Shown here in pieces: positions 1 through 11,400 of a DNA stretch of 64,000 bases. Numbering within the stretch: position 1 is the first letter of the stretch; each line of letters opens with the position of its first letter. The notes below the pieces were generated by a model. It did no database searches, was not told the origin of the DNA, and saw nothing but the letters and a program-made list of their open reading frames with translations. The DNA comes from Orbilia blumenaviensis. Lineage: Eukaryota > Ascomycota > Orbiliomycetes > Orbiliales > Orbiliaceae. The DNA is taken from NCBI GenBank assembly GCA_036872755.1, contig JAVHNS010000015.1, forward strand, positions 186,001 to 250,000, read 5' to 3'. A program made the position numbers and the translations under genes.

Positions 1-1540
1 GGATCAGTCCTCAACCACTCCCTAACCGCCTCTTCACCACTACCCGCCGGAAGTTCCAGAGCCAAGGATGAGCCTGCGAATGGCCATGTATCTGGTGATG
101 CTGAAGTAGATGGTTGGGAAGAAAGATAGGCACCGCCAAAAAGGGTCCGAGGAAGGGAGGTGGGTGATTCTTGAGAGATTTTTGTAAAGTGTTTGGGACG
201 GACGGCAAGGCGGGGGGCGGATGGGTGGTCCGGAACTATGATGAAGCTGTTTACATTTTTGATCAGGAAAGTTCAGCAACTCCTAGACGATATGGATATT
301 TTTCCAGGAAAGTATCTTGAAAATTAAATGCCCTCGTGGCTCATAGTTCCAATATAGTTTTAGACAGCTTGTGATCTCAGGGATCTGACGGTGCTGAGCA
401 AACAATCGTAAGATATTCCAGCAACAAGATCGAAGACAGTCCAAAATACAACAAAGAACTAAAATACTATGCATCATAGTAATGACAGATAGACAAGTGG
501 TACCACTAACTGTTGAACAAAAATAAACGTAGTTTAGGTTCGTGTCCCTTTACAGATTGCGGCAGTTTAGTCTAGATGCAACACAGACTTCGCCATTCAT
601 ACCATACGCCATGTATCATGATGGGATACATATTAAACACTTGCGATAAAGGAATATCGAAAAACATTAGATATACTTTGTCCCTTGATTACTGTTCTTC
701 TTTCTATGGAATTCTCCATCCTCGACGAAATAATGAAACGTGGACTTACTACTGTTCAGTCGCCATAGTTAATTGATATAAAAAATGTGATCTAGTGGGA
801 AATGTGTGAAGGATCTGAATAGCGAGATGTAGAAGAGAGTGGTATTTTTGGGAGCGTTTTAAATACAAACATAGCAGCATTAAAGTTACGGCCACCAGGG
901 CTCAGTTTCTCCGCCGGCCTAAGTGCCACTGACCTATGCTGGTTCGGTGTCCTGTGTTGGAATTTAGACTGTCGATCAGGGAAATCCAACGTCCTGACAA
1001 CACAGTTACACTGGCCTCGGTGTCCCGTTGGGCTGATTCAACCTTGTGGATGACTTCTTGTATAAGCGGCGATGCCACGACTTCAGAAAACCCGACAATT
1101 AATTAATAGTCATCTTGAACTGCAAATACGGAAACACTCGGCGTTTAATTCTCTCAGGATATAGAAACTGTATCTTTCTTCTATTCACGTAGATATGTCT
1201 TTCAATACTTCCTACTTGTACTTTCCACATCAGTTGGACACTACGCATGAGTTAGAGCCCGATGGCTTACACCTAGCTATAGCCTGTATACTAACAACAG
1301 TCATATGCAAGGGACACACTGGCTGATGATCATGAATATCGAATTCTCTGATCAGTCTCCATCGCAGTATGTGTCAGTTTTCTAGCATCTTCGCTATCTT
1401 TTGTACTTTAAGAAACAGCACTTGGAGGGAATTCCGGAATAGTTCTCGAGGTCTCCTACCTAAGTATCTACAAATCTCACCTTACATTTTCGGCACTAGT
1501 ATACGGCTATTCACAGTAAAAAGCACATAAATTGACCACA
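1..1540. other. Intergenic region, no supported gene
   Basis: No reading frame here looks like a real gene. A short hydrophobic minus-strand frame near the left edge (about 40-279) could be the end of a gene outside the window, but nothing in it is recognisable. The final part is the promoter region of the large secreted-protein gene starting at 1541. Confidence 0.5.
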
Positions 1541-4537
1541 ATGCTTTTACTTCTTCCTGGACTTCTCGTCTTAGGGCTGTCAGGTCCAGTGGCCTCTAAA
1601 AGGGCGGTAGATGAAGAGGCCACCACTATCACAAGCACTAAATACGAAACTGTTACCCCGACTTTCACAGAAACATTGGGTGAACGACAACAGGAGGGGT
1701 TCTGCTTTGGGCAAGGGGGGCTGGAACTATGCTCAGATATCCGGGCTGAATGGGCTTCTAACCAATTCGAATCTATGAATGGCACCTCTGGCGGGAACCC
1801 TAGCGGCACTTCCACCTCTACCTCACCGAGTGCAAGCGCAAGTGCCGAATACCAGCAGATTATTTCTGGTAGTGCTTTCCAGCTTTTTGTTACAACAGAC
1901 GACGGTACGATTTCATATGTTTCAATAAATTCGGATGGGTTTGCCTATCTCATTGGCTCGCGGAATGGGCAGTTATTCCAATGGACACAATCCTCCCTCA
2001 AAACATATGAAACAGAACCACGAGACTTCCTGGCGTTGCCTGACAGCGAAGCTTCCAGCCGCCGTAATATGAGAATCGCCGGTCGACAAATTTTGACAAA
2101 CTCTACGAACCGGGGTACTATCAAAGCAGACAACATCATACCCACTGGTGCCTCGACAAACTTCACATTCATCCTGCACGAGATAGACACTGAACTTGTG
2201 TTGACTTATCAACAGAGGCAGGCTTTATTTGGATCGGGATCCGGCTGTACAACGAATACGGCGGCACCGGACTCGGTCTTAGCCTTTGGTATTGCGGACG
2301 ATTATGCTTCCTTAGAGGGCTGTTCCGTGGTATCTCTCACTGCTCGGGTAGCAGCTGGAGTGTCCTCGCTGAGCACGAATACGAACACTGGCACTGGTAG
2401 TGGTAGTGGTAGTGGAAGTGGAAGTGGTAGTGGAAGTGGAAGTGGTAGCGGCTCTGGAGGTTCTAGCGGGACCAGCGCTTCCAATGGCTCCAATGGTGGC
2501 GCTGGTGGGGGCTCCAATAGTTCCAATAACGGCTCCGGAGACGATTCCAATACTAGCTCCAACGGTAACTCCGATAATGGTTCTATAACTTCTTTATCTT
2601 CCTCCGGTTCCAACTTGCCGAGTTCTACGGACTCTGGTCCGATAACTTCAAATTCTTCGCCGTCAAGTACTCCAGCAAGCCCTGGATCAAGCGGGCCGTC
2701 TTCACCAAGCGACACAGGCTCACCATCATCTTGTTCTGGGAGCAACTGTTCCGCATCTTGCACAGGCTCGGAGTGTAGTGCCGCTGGTAGCTCAAGCAGT
2801 TCTTCCAGCTCCTCCAGCTCCGATTCTGGCAACGGCAATTGCGCTACAAAAGTCGTCATTCCTTTTAGTCTCTCTTGTCCTTCCAACGTAGCCGGAGACT
2901 ACTACACTATGGGGAAAAGTGTTTGGAGTTTATGTACAGGCTGGACACTCACTGGAGGCTCGGTAGTTCAGACAGATGACAACGCTGCTGGAACCCTTTC
3001 ATTCCTTCCTTGTATGAAATCGTGTTCAGAGGCGGGCTGTACAGGTATAGTATTCAAAGCAGGAACAGAGACAATAGAAGGCGGTGCTGTCAGTCCGGCA
3101 TCATGGGGATGCTACTATGATACTGCGGTCCAACAGCAATATTTGTCGAATGAATTCACCCCCCTCCACTTTTTCAGCTTGACAGCAGCAGTCTTCATCT
3201 GCACCAATGATTATGTTTTCACTGGTGCGACCCCAGACCCAACTCGCGACACGCCAACGACCACGGGTACTGTTCCTTGTTATATTCCTACGGCAGACAA
3301 CATACCAGGGGATGTGAAATGTCCCTATAATGCCGGCGGCCTTTACCAATTTTTCGCCACTTCGCTTTACCAGGTTGGGGTGTTTGCCGGGAAAACTACA
3401 GCTGTCGTTATTTCAAGCTGTCCTGGGGGCGAGTTTCTTACCACAGGGGATGTCATACCTTGGACCGCTATTACTGCGCTTCCAACATTGGATATTAGCG
3501 CGTGTTACAATTCGTGCTCCTCTATAGCTTCTGCGGCGGGTGGCACCTGCAAAGGCGCCGCCATAGTCATCACATCACATAGTCATACCAATGGGTATAG
3601 TATGAAATGCGTCAGCGCGATGGGTGCTGATGTAACTATGACTACATCCAACGCTGCTGCTGGTGAGAGCTGGTATCAAGCGGTCAAGCAAATATGCACT
3701 AACTCGTTCACTGTTATCACTGGTTGTGTACCGACAGGGACACCACAAGCTGCTTCGTGCTGTGGTAGTGCGATTAATCCCTTCAGATACACATATGATA
3801 CAAGCATTTTCACCGTCTGCCCAGGATGTGGATGGCAAAACTCAATCGCATCAGGGGCTGCGGCCACCGGGACCATTAATGCTATATATTTTGACAAATG
3901 TCTATCAAGTTACTGTATTGATGCCGATTGTGCGGGGTTAGCTTTGGGCATCAAAACTTCAATGCCCGCTGGTGCTGCTGGTGGTACCCCTACTTACCAA
4001 TGCATGGGCCCAGCTAACACCGCAGCTAACCAAATCAATGGGATGGATCTGGCGGACGGAGTTTACGGCACAATCTTCGCGTTTATCTGTACGCAGAAAA
4101 TGTACCCTGCCTTTCCTTCGCCAACGACTACTTCGCTACTAGCGCCTCCCTTCCTATTGTGCAATCCATCTTTCGAGACTTTCGACGAGGCTGCTCAAGC
4201 AATGAAAACATGGACCAGCATTTTCGGGACCACCAGCGCACTATACAATCTACCAGGAGTGGAGATAACGATACCATTACGGCCGACAGGCTGTTTCTGG
4301 GGTTGTAGGGATTTTGATGGTAGTAGGCAGCCGGAAACAAATATGGCAAGTCTCTGCGCGAAAAGTATTACGGGGGCTGTCGCCCAGGGTGTAACTTTCT
4401 TCGAGGTTGTCCGGAAGAACGAAAACCAGGGCAATTGTTATTGTCGATATACGCAATTTGCAACCAAACCTGACGTCTCGTCCTATACTCCTGCGGCCGA
4501 CATTATCGAAGTTTATGGCTACGAGCTTCAAGTTTGA
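1541..4537 (+). CDS. Large secreted Ser/Gly-linker, Cys-rich modular protein
   Basis: One exon encodes 998 aa. The reading frame extends 9 nt upstream to a TTG, but the first ATG is at 1541. The protein begins with a signal peptide (MLLLLPGLLVLGLSGPVAS) followed by KR, a possible Kex2 site. Residues about 100-280 form an unrecognised globular region. Residues about 280-440 are a Ser/Gly/Asn linker with a Gly-Ser dipeptide run. After that come three related Cys-rich modules (about 440-557, 577-720 and 729-855), each opening with a C-P/C-x-N/S-like stretch and closing with an ICTN/ICTQ motif. A different Cys-containing C-terminal region spans about 865-998. Cysteine spacing suggests disulphide-bonded extracellular folds, possibly PAN/apple-like, but this was not confirmed. 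There is no clear GPI signal or membrane segment at the C terminus. It is likely a cell-surface or secreted adhesin-like protein; the function is unknown. Confidence 0.85.
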   Translation: MLLLLPGLLVLGLSGPVASKRAVDEEATTITSTKYETVTPTFTETLGERQQEGFCFGQGGLELCSDIRAEWASNQFESMNGTSGGNPSGTSTSTSPSASASAEYQQIISGSAFQLFVTTDDGTISYVSINSDGFAYLIGSRNGQLFQWTQSSLKTYETEPRDFLALPDSEASSRRNMRIAGRQILTNSTNRGTIKADNIIPTGASTNFTFILHEIDTELVLTYQQRQALFGSGSGCTTNTAAPDSVLAFGIADDYASLEGCSVVSLTARVAAGVSSLSTNTNTGTGSGSGSGSGSGSGSGSGSGSGGSSGTSASNGSNGGAGGGSNSSNNGSGDDSNTSSNGNSDNGSITSLSSSGSNLPSSTDSGPITSNSSPSSTPASPGSSGPSSPSDTGSPSSCSGSNCSASCTGSECSAAGSSSSSSSSSSSDSGNGNCATKVVIPFSLSCPSNVAGDYYTMGKSVWSLCTGWTLTGGSVVQTDDNAAGTLSFLPCMKSCSEAGCTGIVFKAGTETIEGGAVSPASWGCYYDTAVQQQYLSNEFTPLHFFSLTAAVFICTNDYVFTGATPDPTRDTPTTTGTVPCYIPTADNIPGDVKCPYNAGGLYQFFATSLYQVGVFAGKTTAVVISSCPGGEFLTTGDVIPWTAITALPTLDISACYNSCSSIASAAGGTCKGAAIVITSHSHTNGYSMKCVSAMGADVTMTTSNAAAGESWYQAVKQICTNSFTVITGCVPTGTPQAASCCGSAINPFRYTYDTSIFTVCPGCGWQNSIASGAAATGTINAIYFDKCLSSYCIDADCAGLALGIKTSMPAGAAGGTPTYQCMGPANTAANQINGMDLADGVYGTIFAFICTQKMYPAFPSPTTTSLLAPPFLLCNPSFETFDEAAQAMKTWTSIFGTTSALYNLPGVEITIPLRPTGCFWGCRDFDGSRQPETNMASLCAKSITGAVAQGVTFFEVVRKNENQGNCYCRYTQFATKPDVSSYTPAADIIEVYGYELQV
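2394..2452 (+). repeat. Gly-Ser coding minisatellite
   Basis: A run of GGTAGT/GGAAGT hexamers inside the secreted-protein gene encodes an uninterrupted Gly-Ser dipeptide run. It is in frame, so copy-number change would alter only the linker length. Confidence 0.85.
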
Positions 4538-4936
4538 TCTAGGGCTAAGGTTACACATTTATGTTTCTTTGGGATTATCTTGCAAGGTCGACTTAACTTT
4601 GAGTTTACTTGTTCACATGTCCCTATATATGAAGTACTATCTTACTAGTTTACTTGTTCTATATTTATGGCAGATGTACTAGCTTGGTTGGTTATACTCC
4701 TGTGGGAAGCTTACACTTATAATAATAATAAAATTAATGCATTTTATTCTTGTTCTTGCATTTATTGACTAGAACTAGGAGTAGAAAGCGTTTTTGGCTA
4801 CAAAGCCTTTCGTAGAGCGGTTTTGAACTGGGCCAGTATACACATTAGGCCCCTGGCACCACTTTATAGACTGTGACAGACTTAAACTTACCGGAAGAAT
4901 TTCCACCTGTAATTTACAACATCATTAGCTCAGAAC
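4538..4936. other. Convergent 3' intergenic region
   Basis: This lies between the 3' ends of the secreted-protein gene (plus) and the YCII gene (minus). AATAATAATAAAATTAAT around 4720-4738 is a plausible poly(A) signal region for the plus-strand gene. No gene is seen. Confidence 0.5.
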
Positions 4937-5511
4937 CTAGCGGCTATAGTCTTGTTTAATGTTTCTGTTTACCTTTTCCAAATCCCAGACGTCGTTCTCG
5001 ACGTATTTGTCTCCCTTAATGATCTCCAGGACCTCTTCCTTGGTCTCAACGGAGATTAACATGACCGATCCCTTGAACTTTGGAGTTTCCCCTTCTTTGA
5101 TGTGCTCATGTAACATCACACCTCCGAAGTTGATAATGCCATTGGCTGCGCGCTCATTTGCGACTTTGAGGTGGTCACTGTACATCCCTCACGACGAAGA
5201 GAAGAAAACATTGCCGGAAGTTATATCGAGTATCCTTCAACATATAGCTGTGAATATGAGAAGAGAGTATGGATAACTTACGCGCGAACGGCGAGCCTGC
5301 GCTCAACGGCACCCGGCTTGTCGGGAAGAATGACGAGCCATTCGTTTTGGGATGGTGACGACGAGGATGCCATTGTACGCCAATTGTAAGTACTGCTGGA
5401 AGGTAGAAGAATACTCCGGTTGTTTAGCAAAGACGGTAAGACTAGACGATTTGAGTAGTGAATAGACGATGTCGTCGATAATGCGCAGAGACGGCGAGAT
5501 GCAGCTTGCAT
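4937..5511 (-). CDS. Mitochondrial YCII-domain (YciI-like) protein
   Basis: Two exons, 5511-5282 and 5177-4937, encode 156 aa. The 104-bp intron has a GTAAGT donor and a TACAG acceptor. The joined product carries a YCII-type alpha/beta domain (ferredoxin-like): a start strand WLVILPDKPGAVERR, a RADHL segment formed across the splice, a GGVML strand and an EVLEII/DKYVENDVWD end. YCII proteins are small, probably enzymatic folds of poorly known role; in bacteria some have a His-Asp pair, and here RADHL supplies Asp and His. Residues 1-46 are rich in Arg and Ser and lack acids, like a mitochondrial presequence. A second in-frame ATG at 5373 (MASSSSPSQNEW) would give a cytosolic form. The gene converges on the secreted-protein gene. 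Confidence 0.87.
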
Positions 5512-7159
5512 GTTCCTCTATAACTTAAAAATCCCCGGATCGGAACCCGGAAGAAATTGTGGTAAAATGAAACGGACGGCGGGGTGAATAATGTGTTGTA
5601 TTTTTTTACTCAATCTTCGGAAGAGGGGACGTTGGGTGGACGGGCCAGGCAATGGAAGTTTAACCGCTGTTTCCTGCTATTGGTGGAACCCGACAGGGTA
5701 TATTCCTATTTGGGACCATGTCGGACTTGGCGTCTTCTGTCAACCGGTTTCTATTCATATCCGTATGCTTTATGCATATAATCGGTTCGACTCAGTCATG
5801 CGACATAAAAACCATACCCCGTCCAGGCGTTACGATTAGACCGGTACACTGATAAATGTGCTTTAACGTTAAGGTGAGCAGATGGGAAAACTAAAAATTC
5901 AGTTTGCAACCAGGTTTCTGGCACTTCCCCCGCCACGTCTATCTCAAGAAGCGCTCAAACACCTTTCGGCAGTCCGGTTTGGTTCGCATTCGGGCGGGGT
6001 GTCAGCTTACTGGCGAGCTCTAGCGCTCTTTTTTTTTTTTTTTTTGATCTTTCTTTGTTCTACATAATGTACATGACACTAATCGGAGTTTATTTCTACG
6101 ATCTCAAATCGAGATGATGGATGATGGGGCACGACCAAGCCTAGTGGGACGCCTCTTTCTCCTCCTCTAAGCTAAGAGCTCTCGCTCTCGTATTCCGTAC
6201 ATACCTACATGTACTTACTCACCTTACTTACTTGAACCTACCAAGGGCTTCTGATATCTTGGGCACATATCAAACGAAGGCCCAAAGTGGAAATACAAGG
6301 CGAGAATGCGCATGTGCCCGCTGCATGCCATTTCTGCCCACCATGCCCCCTACCCTACCCCCGGGTGACATGTAGCTTAGATCCCTCAAGCTCCAGCCTT
6401 GCAGGGTTCGAGCCCATCTGAGCACCAGTGATCCACCTAAAAAGAACGCCATTATAACTTTTTCTTCTTCATAAAAACAAGCCGAAAGTCCGGAAGTTGA
6501 AAGGGTTTTTTTAGGGAGCTAAACGGAACTGATATGAGACATTCTAGTTTAGGGTAGTCTGGTGGGATTACAAGAAAGTTCGGACGCCACTCTTAAGGCA
6601 ACGATTTTTATAGGGCTGCTAGGTGGGAAGTTAAACACAAGAGAGAACGGATAACTATCGCCCGGCAAATTCATTGCCGTGCTGGCCTTGCCCAATACAG
6701 CAAGTATTTCCCTAAGCTGGAAGAGAAGAAAAAGGGAAGCAGAGAGCACATGTATGTCAGGTCACTTTGCTCACCTGTGGTGGTTTTTTTCTGTCTGGGC
6801 AGACGAGGTCTGGTTTTTGTAACACTGGCCGCGCCGTCATTGGTTGAGGCCGTACCGCACGCCCCCGAATAAGCTTCCCCACTCGCTAATTTCAGCCTCA
6901 CGGGGAGATAGACCCAACGAGATCCCATCTTTTCTTCACACTCCCTTTCTTGACTCAAAGCCCACGGATCCAATTTCGCAAAACTCCATAAGCTTCCTGA
7001 TCGCGAAAACAGAAAGGCTGGGTCTTACGGTGGCAAAATCAGACGGTGGATCGCAGTCGGATTTTAAATTGCGAGAAAGAAAGAATAAAAAATAAAGGAT
7101 AATCAGGTAAATCCGCCCCGGTGCATGAAGCTTGCAGGAAGGATAGAAGGGAAGGGAGG
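5512..7159. other. Intergenic region with homopolymer tract
   Basis: This divergent promoter interval lies between the YCII gene and VFA1. It holds a 17-nt poly(T) run at 6029-6045 and TACTTAC/ACCTAC-type short repeats near 6205-6240. No convincing gene is seen. Confidence 0.5.
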
Positions 7160-8411
7160 ATGGCGCTATCGTTCCAAAACGTGTACATCCATCGAAAGGT
7201 TGCAGAGGCGTCGTCCAAACCTTGCATGATATGCTTCAGGCCGTCAACTTCAGTGCTCATCACATCATGTCAGAAGGTAAGAACCATATTTTACCAATAT
7301 CCCAAGAAACACACGCAGGCCAGCATTCCCAAGCCCACTTCTAGACCCTTTGTGTCTCCATCCCCCCACCCCTTACTGTTTTTCTTTCCTTTTTTGTTTT
7401 TTCTTTTCTTTTTGATTACCCGTTTGCCGTTTGGTTCTGTTTTCAGCCTTTCGCACATAAATTATGCTCTCAGCCCTATTTTCTGATTGTGATACCGTTA
7501 ATATCCCCATGTCGCCAAGCCTATAGTCGAACATAGCTCATCCCTCAATGCGAGAGAGTTTGGCTCTTTCGATGGCCGTTTCGATTCGGATACCCCTAGG
7601 TTGGTTATTCCTTGACTGATGGATTACCCACCCTGGTGTTTTAGGACTTCTTTTACATCTGCCCAAGCCACCTGAACGACCGAGGGTTCGCAACCGCTGT
7701 AATCGATGAAGCAGCCGAAGCCGAGAAGAGGAAGAATGAGGAGATGGCTAAAGAGCTTGAGAAGCTAAAGCAAGAATTTGAGGAGAAGCAAAAGCGGAAA
7801 GAAGAAAAGAAGAAGGATAAAGACAAGGATAAGGATAAGAAAGGGAAGGAAAAGGATAAGGTCAAAGAGGAAGAGGAAGCGGAGAAGGTTAAGATTGAGG
7901 CCGAGAAGGCGAAAGCCGAGAAAGCTGTTGAAGCACCCTCGTTCAGCGAGTATAATTTGCACCGGTACGTCGAGGACCTATTGTTCCCCATTCTCCCTCT
8001 CCTTCTTTCCAGTTTTCGCAGTTTGACCAAAGGCCGGGCTGGTCAGCTGCACATTTGAACATATTCACAATGCATAAAAAATATCATGGGTTTAGCCATA
8101 TCCACTCAGCGAGGTGGGGAAAACCTTGGCCATATTCCTTATATTCCCGGTCTTTTTTTTTTTTTTTAATCTTTTTATTCTGCTATTCCAATTGGAAGGA
8201 ATATGCAGAATAAGGAAGTTTTGAGGTAGAAAAGGAGAAGGTACTGTCGACTGACTGACGTGGTTGATTCCTCTTCCCCCTCCATCCTTGCAGCAACTTT
8301 TTCAACGGCCGCCAGCAAAAGTACCGCGAGAAGCAGATTGCCAAAAGAAATATGGAACGGCTGAAAGATCCCATGTCATTCCCGGCTGTCCCGAGGGGTG
8401 ATCCTGTGTGA
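7160..8411 (+). CDS. VFA1: Vps4-associated protein 1 (Vfa1)
   Basis: Three exons, 7160-7276, 7645-7964 and 8294-8411, encode 184 aa. Vfa1 binds the MIT domain of the AAA-ATPase Vps4 and stimulates it in ESCRT-III disassembly at endosomes. The N terminus shows the family signature: KPCMICFRPST followed across the first splice by DFFYICPSHLNDRGF, a C-x2-C...C-x2-H zinc-binding arrangement. A Lys/Glu-rich coiled coil (about residues 75-135) follows. The C terminus (NFFNGRQQKYREKQIAKRN, then PMSFPAVPRGDPV) matches the conserved Vps4-binding end. The start at 7160 puts MALSFQNVYIHRKVAEA at the N terminus as in relatives; an in-frame ATG at 7121 would add 13 residues. Both introns (368 and 329 bp) are long for a fungus, yet the splice joins keep the domain intact. 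Confidence 0.9.
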
Positions 8412-11400
8412 ATGGAGGTCCTCTTTTTTGTTGGTTTTGTTTTTTTTCGTAGGGCCGGCCATGTTTTTTCCCTTTCTTCTGCGTTTTCCATTTTAGCGTG
8501 GGACCTTAATAGATAGAGATGCAGATTGCAGTTCAGTGTACTTCACTATTAAGCGATGGGCAATCGATTGAGTAATTTGTGTTCTGCATTTAGCGGTTTC
8601 GACGACCAATGGTTCGATTATGTATAGCTCGGGGCGTGGATGTCTTGGAAAACAATAAGTCGCACATACACCCCAAAATCTTTTCGAGTATTCCCGGAAT
8701 TGATTCCCAAAACGGTCATGTTATCCCACTCTGTCTTTGATTTGATAAGATTCCGAATTGAACTCCCACTGGAGCTCTTGAGCGCACAACAGCGTGCATC
8801 TGAGACCCCATCAGGGTATGAAACGGGCGGCCTTCCGTGGCTCGGGGAGAAGGGAAAGGTAAATAAAAAAAGAAGGTTGCAGTGGTTGTTATGTCTCGGA
8901 ATGTTGAATTTTCGTAATTCGTATCCGAAACGAACCAAAAAAGGTGAGGTTCCAACTTGTTTTTGTTAATAAATGTTGGATATTTGGCAGCTGTGTTGTT
9001 GGATATCACACCTTTTGGGTGATAAAACATCCTAAGATGGGAAATCCCGTTACCATTTTATTGACTTGGCTTTTTCAAGGATGAGGGGGTGATTTTTGTG
9101 ATCTATGTTGGAAAGAGTCGGTGCTAACCATATATTGGCGCGGGAAGGGGGGTCCACTGGCCAGGGTTGTTTCTCTTTTCTTTTGAAGTGAATTAAGCTT
9201 GAATTCGCAAGCGGAGTTACGGAGGAAGCTACTGCGCTAGGTGAAAGTGAAATTGTTGGATGGTCCGAGCGATGGTTCTGCAGTAGCAGTGAATAATCTT
9301 CTGGAAGAAGAAGAACGGCTCGTTCCTTAGTGCTATATGCTGTCGGGGTACATGTCCGGACGGCTTGCTAGCGGTGTAAGTATACTAGGGTCAGTTGTTA
9401 GTAGTTAGCTAAGTTAGTATTATATTGCATACTGCAGTTTTAAACCCTCCTGAGGCAGCCAGTCGATACAACAGAGCTAAACTAAAGTTTAGCCTTAGGT
9501 GAGAAGAAGAGACACTAGTCGAGGTTTCGTGTAAGCTCTACCGTCGATAACCACGTTCGATATTATATGGCCTTTAAGATTTTATATTAAAGCAGATTGG
9601 TCAAAAGTTTTCCCAAAACACTGAATAATCCCTGGAAAATAAACCCGGCCCGCAAGAACGGGTTTTAAGACACACAGGATACTTTCGTGCTGTCGAGTAA
9701 ACATAATGGCCAGGCACCGAAAATCCTAAACATTCCCGGTCCAAAAGGCCTCTTCGAGAAATCAGTGACGAAAAGAAGGCTGGTCGGTATTCTCCGGTCC
9801 AAATTTGCGAGCCGTCGTAACAAAGGCCGTGCAGGGTGAGAGTTGCATGATGCAGATGACTGCGGACGCGACCGATATGATGCTGGTAGATAATCGAGGA
9901 GCTCAATCGGTGTCGGTGTCAGTCGTGGCGAGGCTATGTTTTTTATTCTGTGTTACACGTCGAAAAGCTTATTCCCAAACGGCAGGTCGAGTCTTCTGTC
10001 ATTCTTATTCTTATTCGTAAATCTTGTGTCGATAGCACGGAAATAGGGATATGTGAAGGAAAAGATTTTACGCCAAAAAGTCATGAAAGAGGCTCGAAAG
10101 GGGGTTGCCGGATGGGCACTAAAGAAATATATAATACTGCAACACGCGTCTAAGGAGAAATCGCCTGCCTCCGTTACTCCTGTCAGCTGGGAAATTGCCT
10201 TCCAGGAGAGCCTTACATAGCTATTGTATGGGAAAGGGCTGAAATTTACTCGGTGGCTGACTGGGCCTGGCGAGGATGGTCGTGAGATTAAGGAGCCTCG
10301 ATTGGAAAACAATTCAGTCAGCTACTAAAACTGAACTACGATCCAGCATTTAGAGCGTCTACAGTTTCGAAAGAAGACAACGGCTGAACGGATTTACAAA
10401 TCACTGTATTTGGATGAATTCTAGTCCGGACAACTGATTGGCGAGGATGTGTGGGTCTTCGAACCCCGTCTACGGGGCTCCGGTCCTAAGCGCAGTATAT
10501 CATGGAATTGGTGTATCTGGGGGCATTGACACACCGACAATTCTGTTCATATGATCTCATACGAACTACGCGTTCGAGAAAAAAATCGACGTTGATAGAC
10601 ACAGGTACAACCGAGGTCATTAGACTACTCAAATTTCTTACGACATGATGATAAACCTGCACTCTGCCCTCGAGTTCATCAGGCCAGCCTCTTGTTATTG
10701 CGGAAAATTCTTCATCACAGCTGTCTCCAGTTGGGCTTGCACTTCGTACAACGTAAATCTGGCTGTTCTGTCAGAATGATTGGCTCTGGCACCCTGCCAC
10801 CACGTCCTGGGCCAATTTCCAAAAGGCTGCATGCCTGCTCGTGGGCAAAAAAAGGTTGGTGCGGCGCCAGCTTCGGCTAGGCCACCCTCTCCACGAAGAT
10901 GACAAGGAAGGAAACTCTCAAAAAGCCTTGTAAGGCATGAGCTAGTCAGGTTTTTGAACGCCGCAGACATCATAGATAACGGGCGTTAATATCAAAAGTG
11001 ATATAAGCTCAGCCAATCACACGGAGATATTACGAAATAGTGGAGACGTCGATGAGGGGAAGTGTGTCTCGTATTCATGACTTCCAAGAACTTGAATAAC
11101 AATTTCCTTGATTTTACGGCACACATTTTTCTTTTCGGGGCAATGTTGCATTGCGTCGGTTACTTTGACCAACTCGCAAATCGATGCATAAAAGAAATAG
11201 TAATTGACAGGTGCATACCTTCTGTGATACAATCAATCAAACTTCTGTATCTGTTAATCAAGGCTTCGCTGGCGCAATTGTGTCTCCATTGGAACACCAC
11301 TATCTATGATTTCGGGGTAGCTGTGGGACAAGCTTGGAGAAACGAGGAGTTTGCTAAAACGTGCGATTTTGTAGGATGCACTTCTGACAGGATTAAATTA

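Noticed and set aside
40..279. Hydrophobic minus-strand frame at the left edge that could be the last exon of an outside gene
   Set aside because: There is too little sequence, no family likeness and no clear splice acceptor.
2302..2886. Long minus-strand frame (194 codons, Leu/Glu/Pro-rich) opposite the secreted-protein gene
   Set aside because: It is an antisense shadow of the Ser/Gly-rich linker; low complexity on one strand keeps the other open.
6395..6425. GGGTTCGAGCCC resembling a tRNA B box
   Set aside because: The putative T stem does not pair, and no A box lies at the right distance.
7277..7644. Possible C/D-box snoRNA in VFA1 intron 1 (GTGATAC and CTGA near 7480-7620)
   Set aside because: The C box is two bases off consensus, no terminal stem pairs, and no guide region could be assigned.
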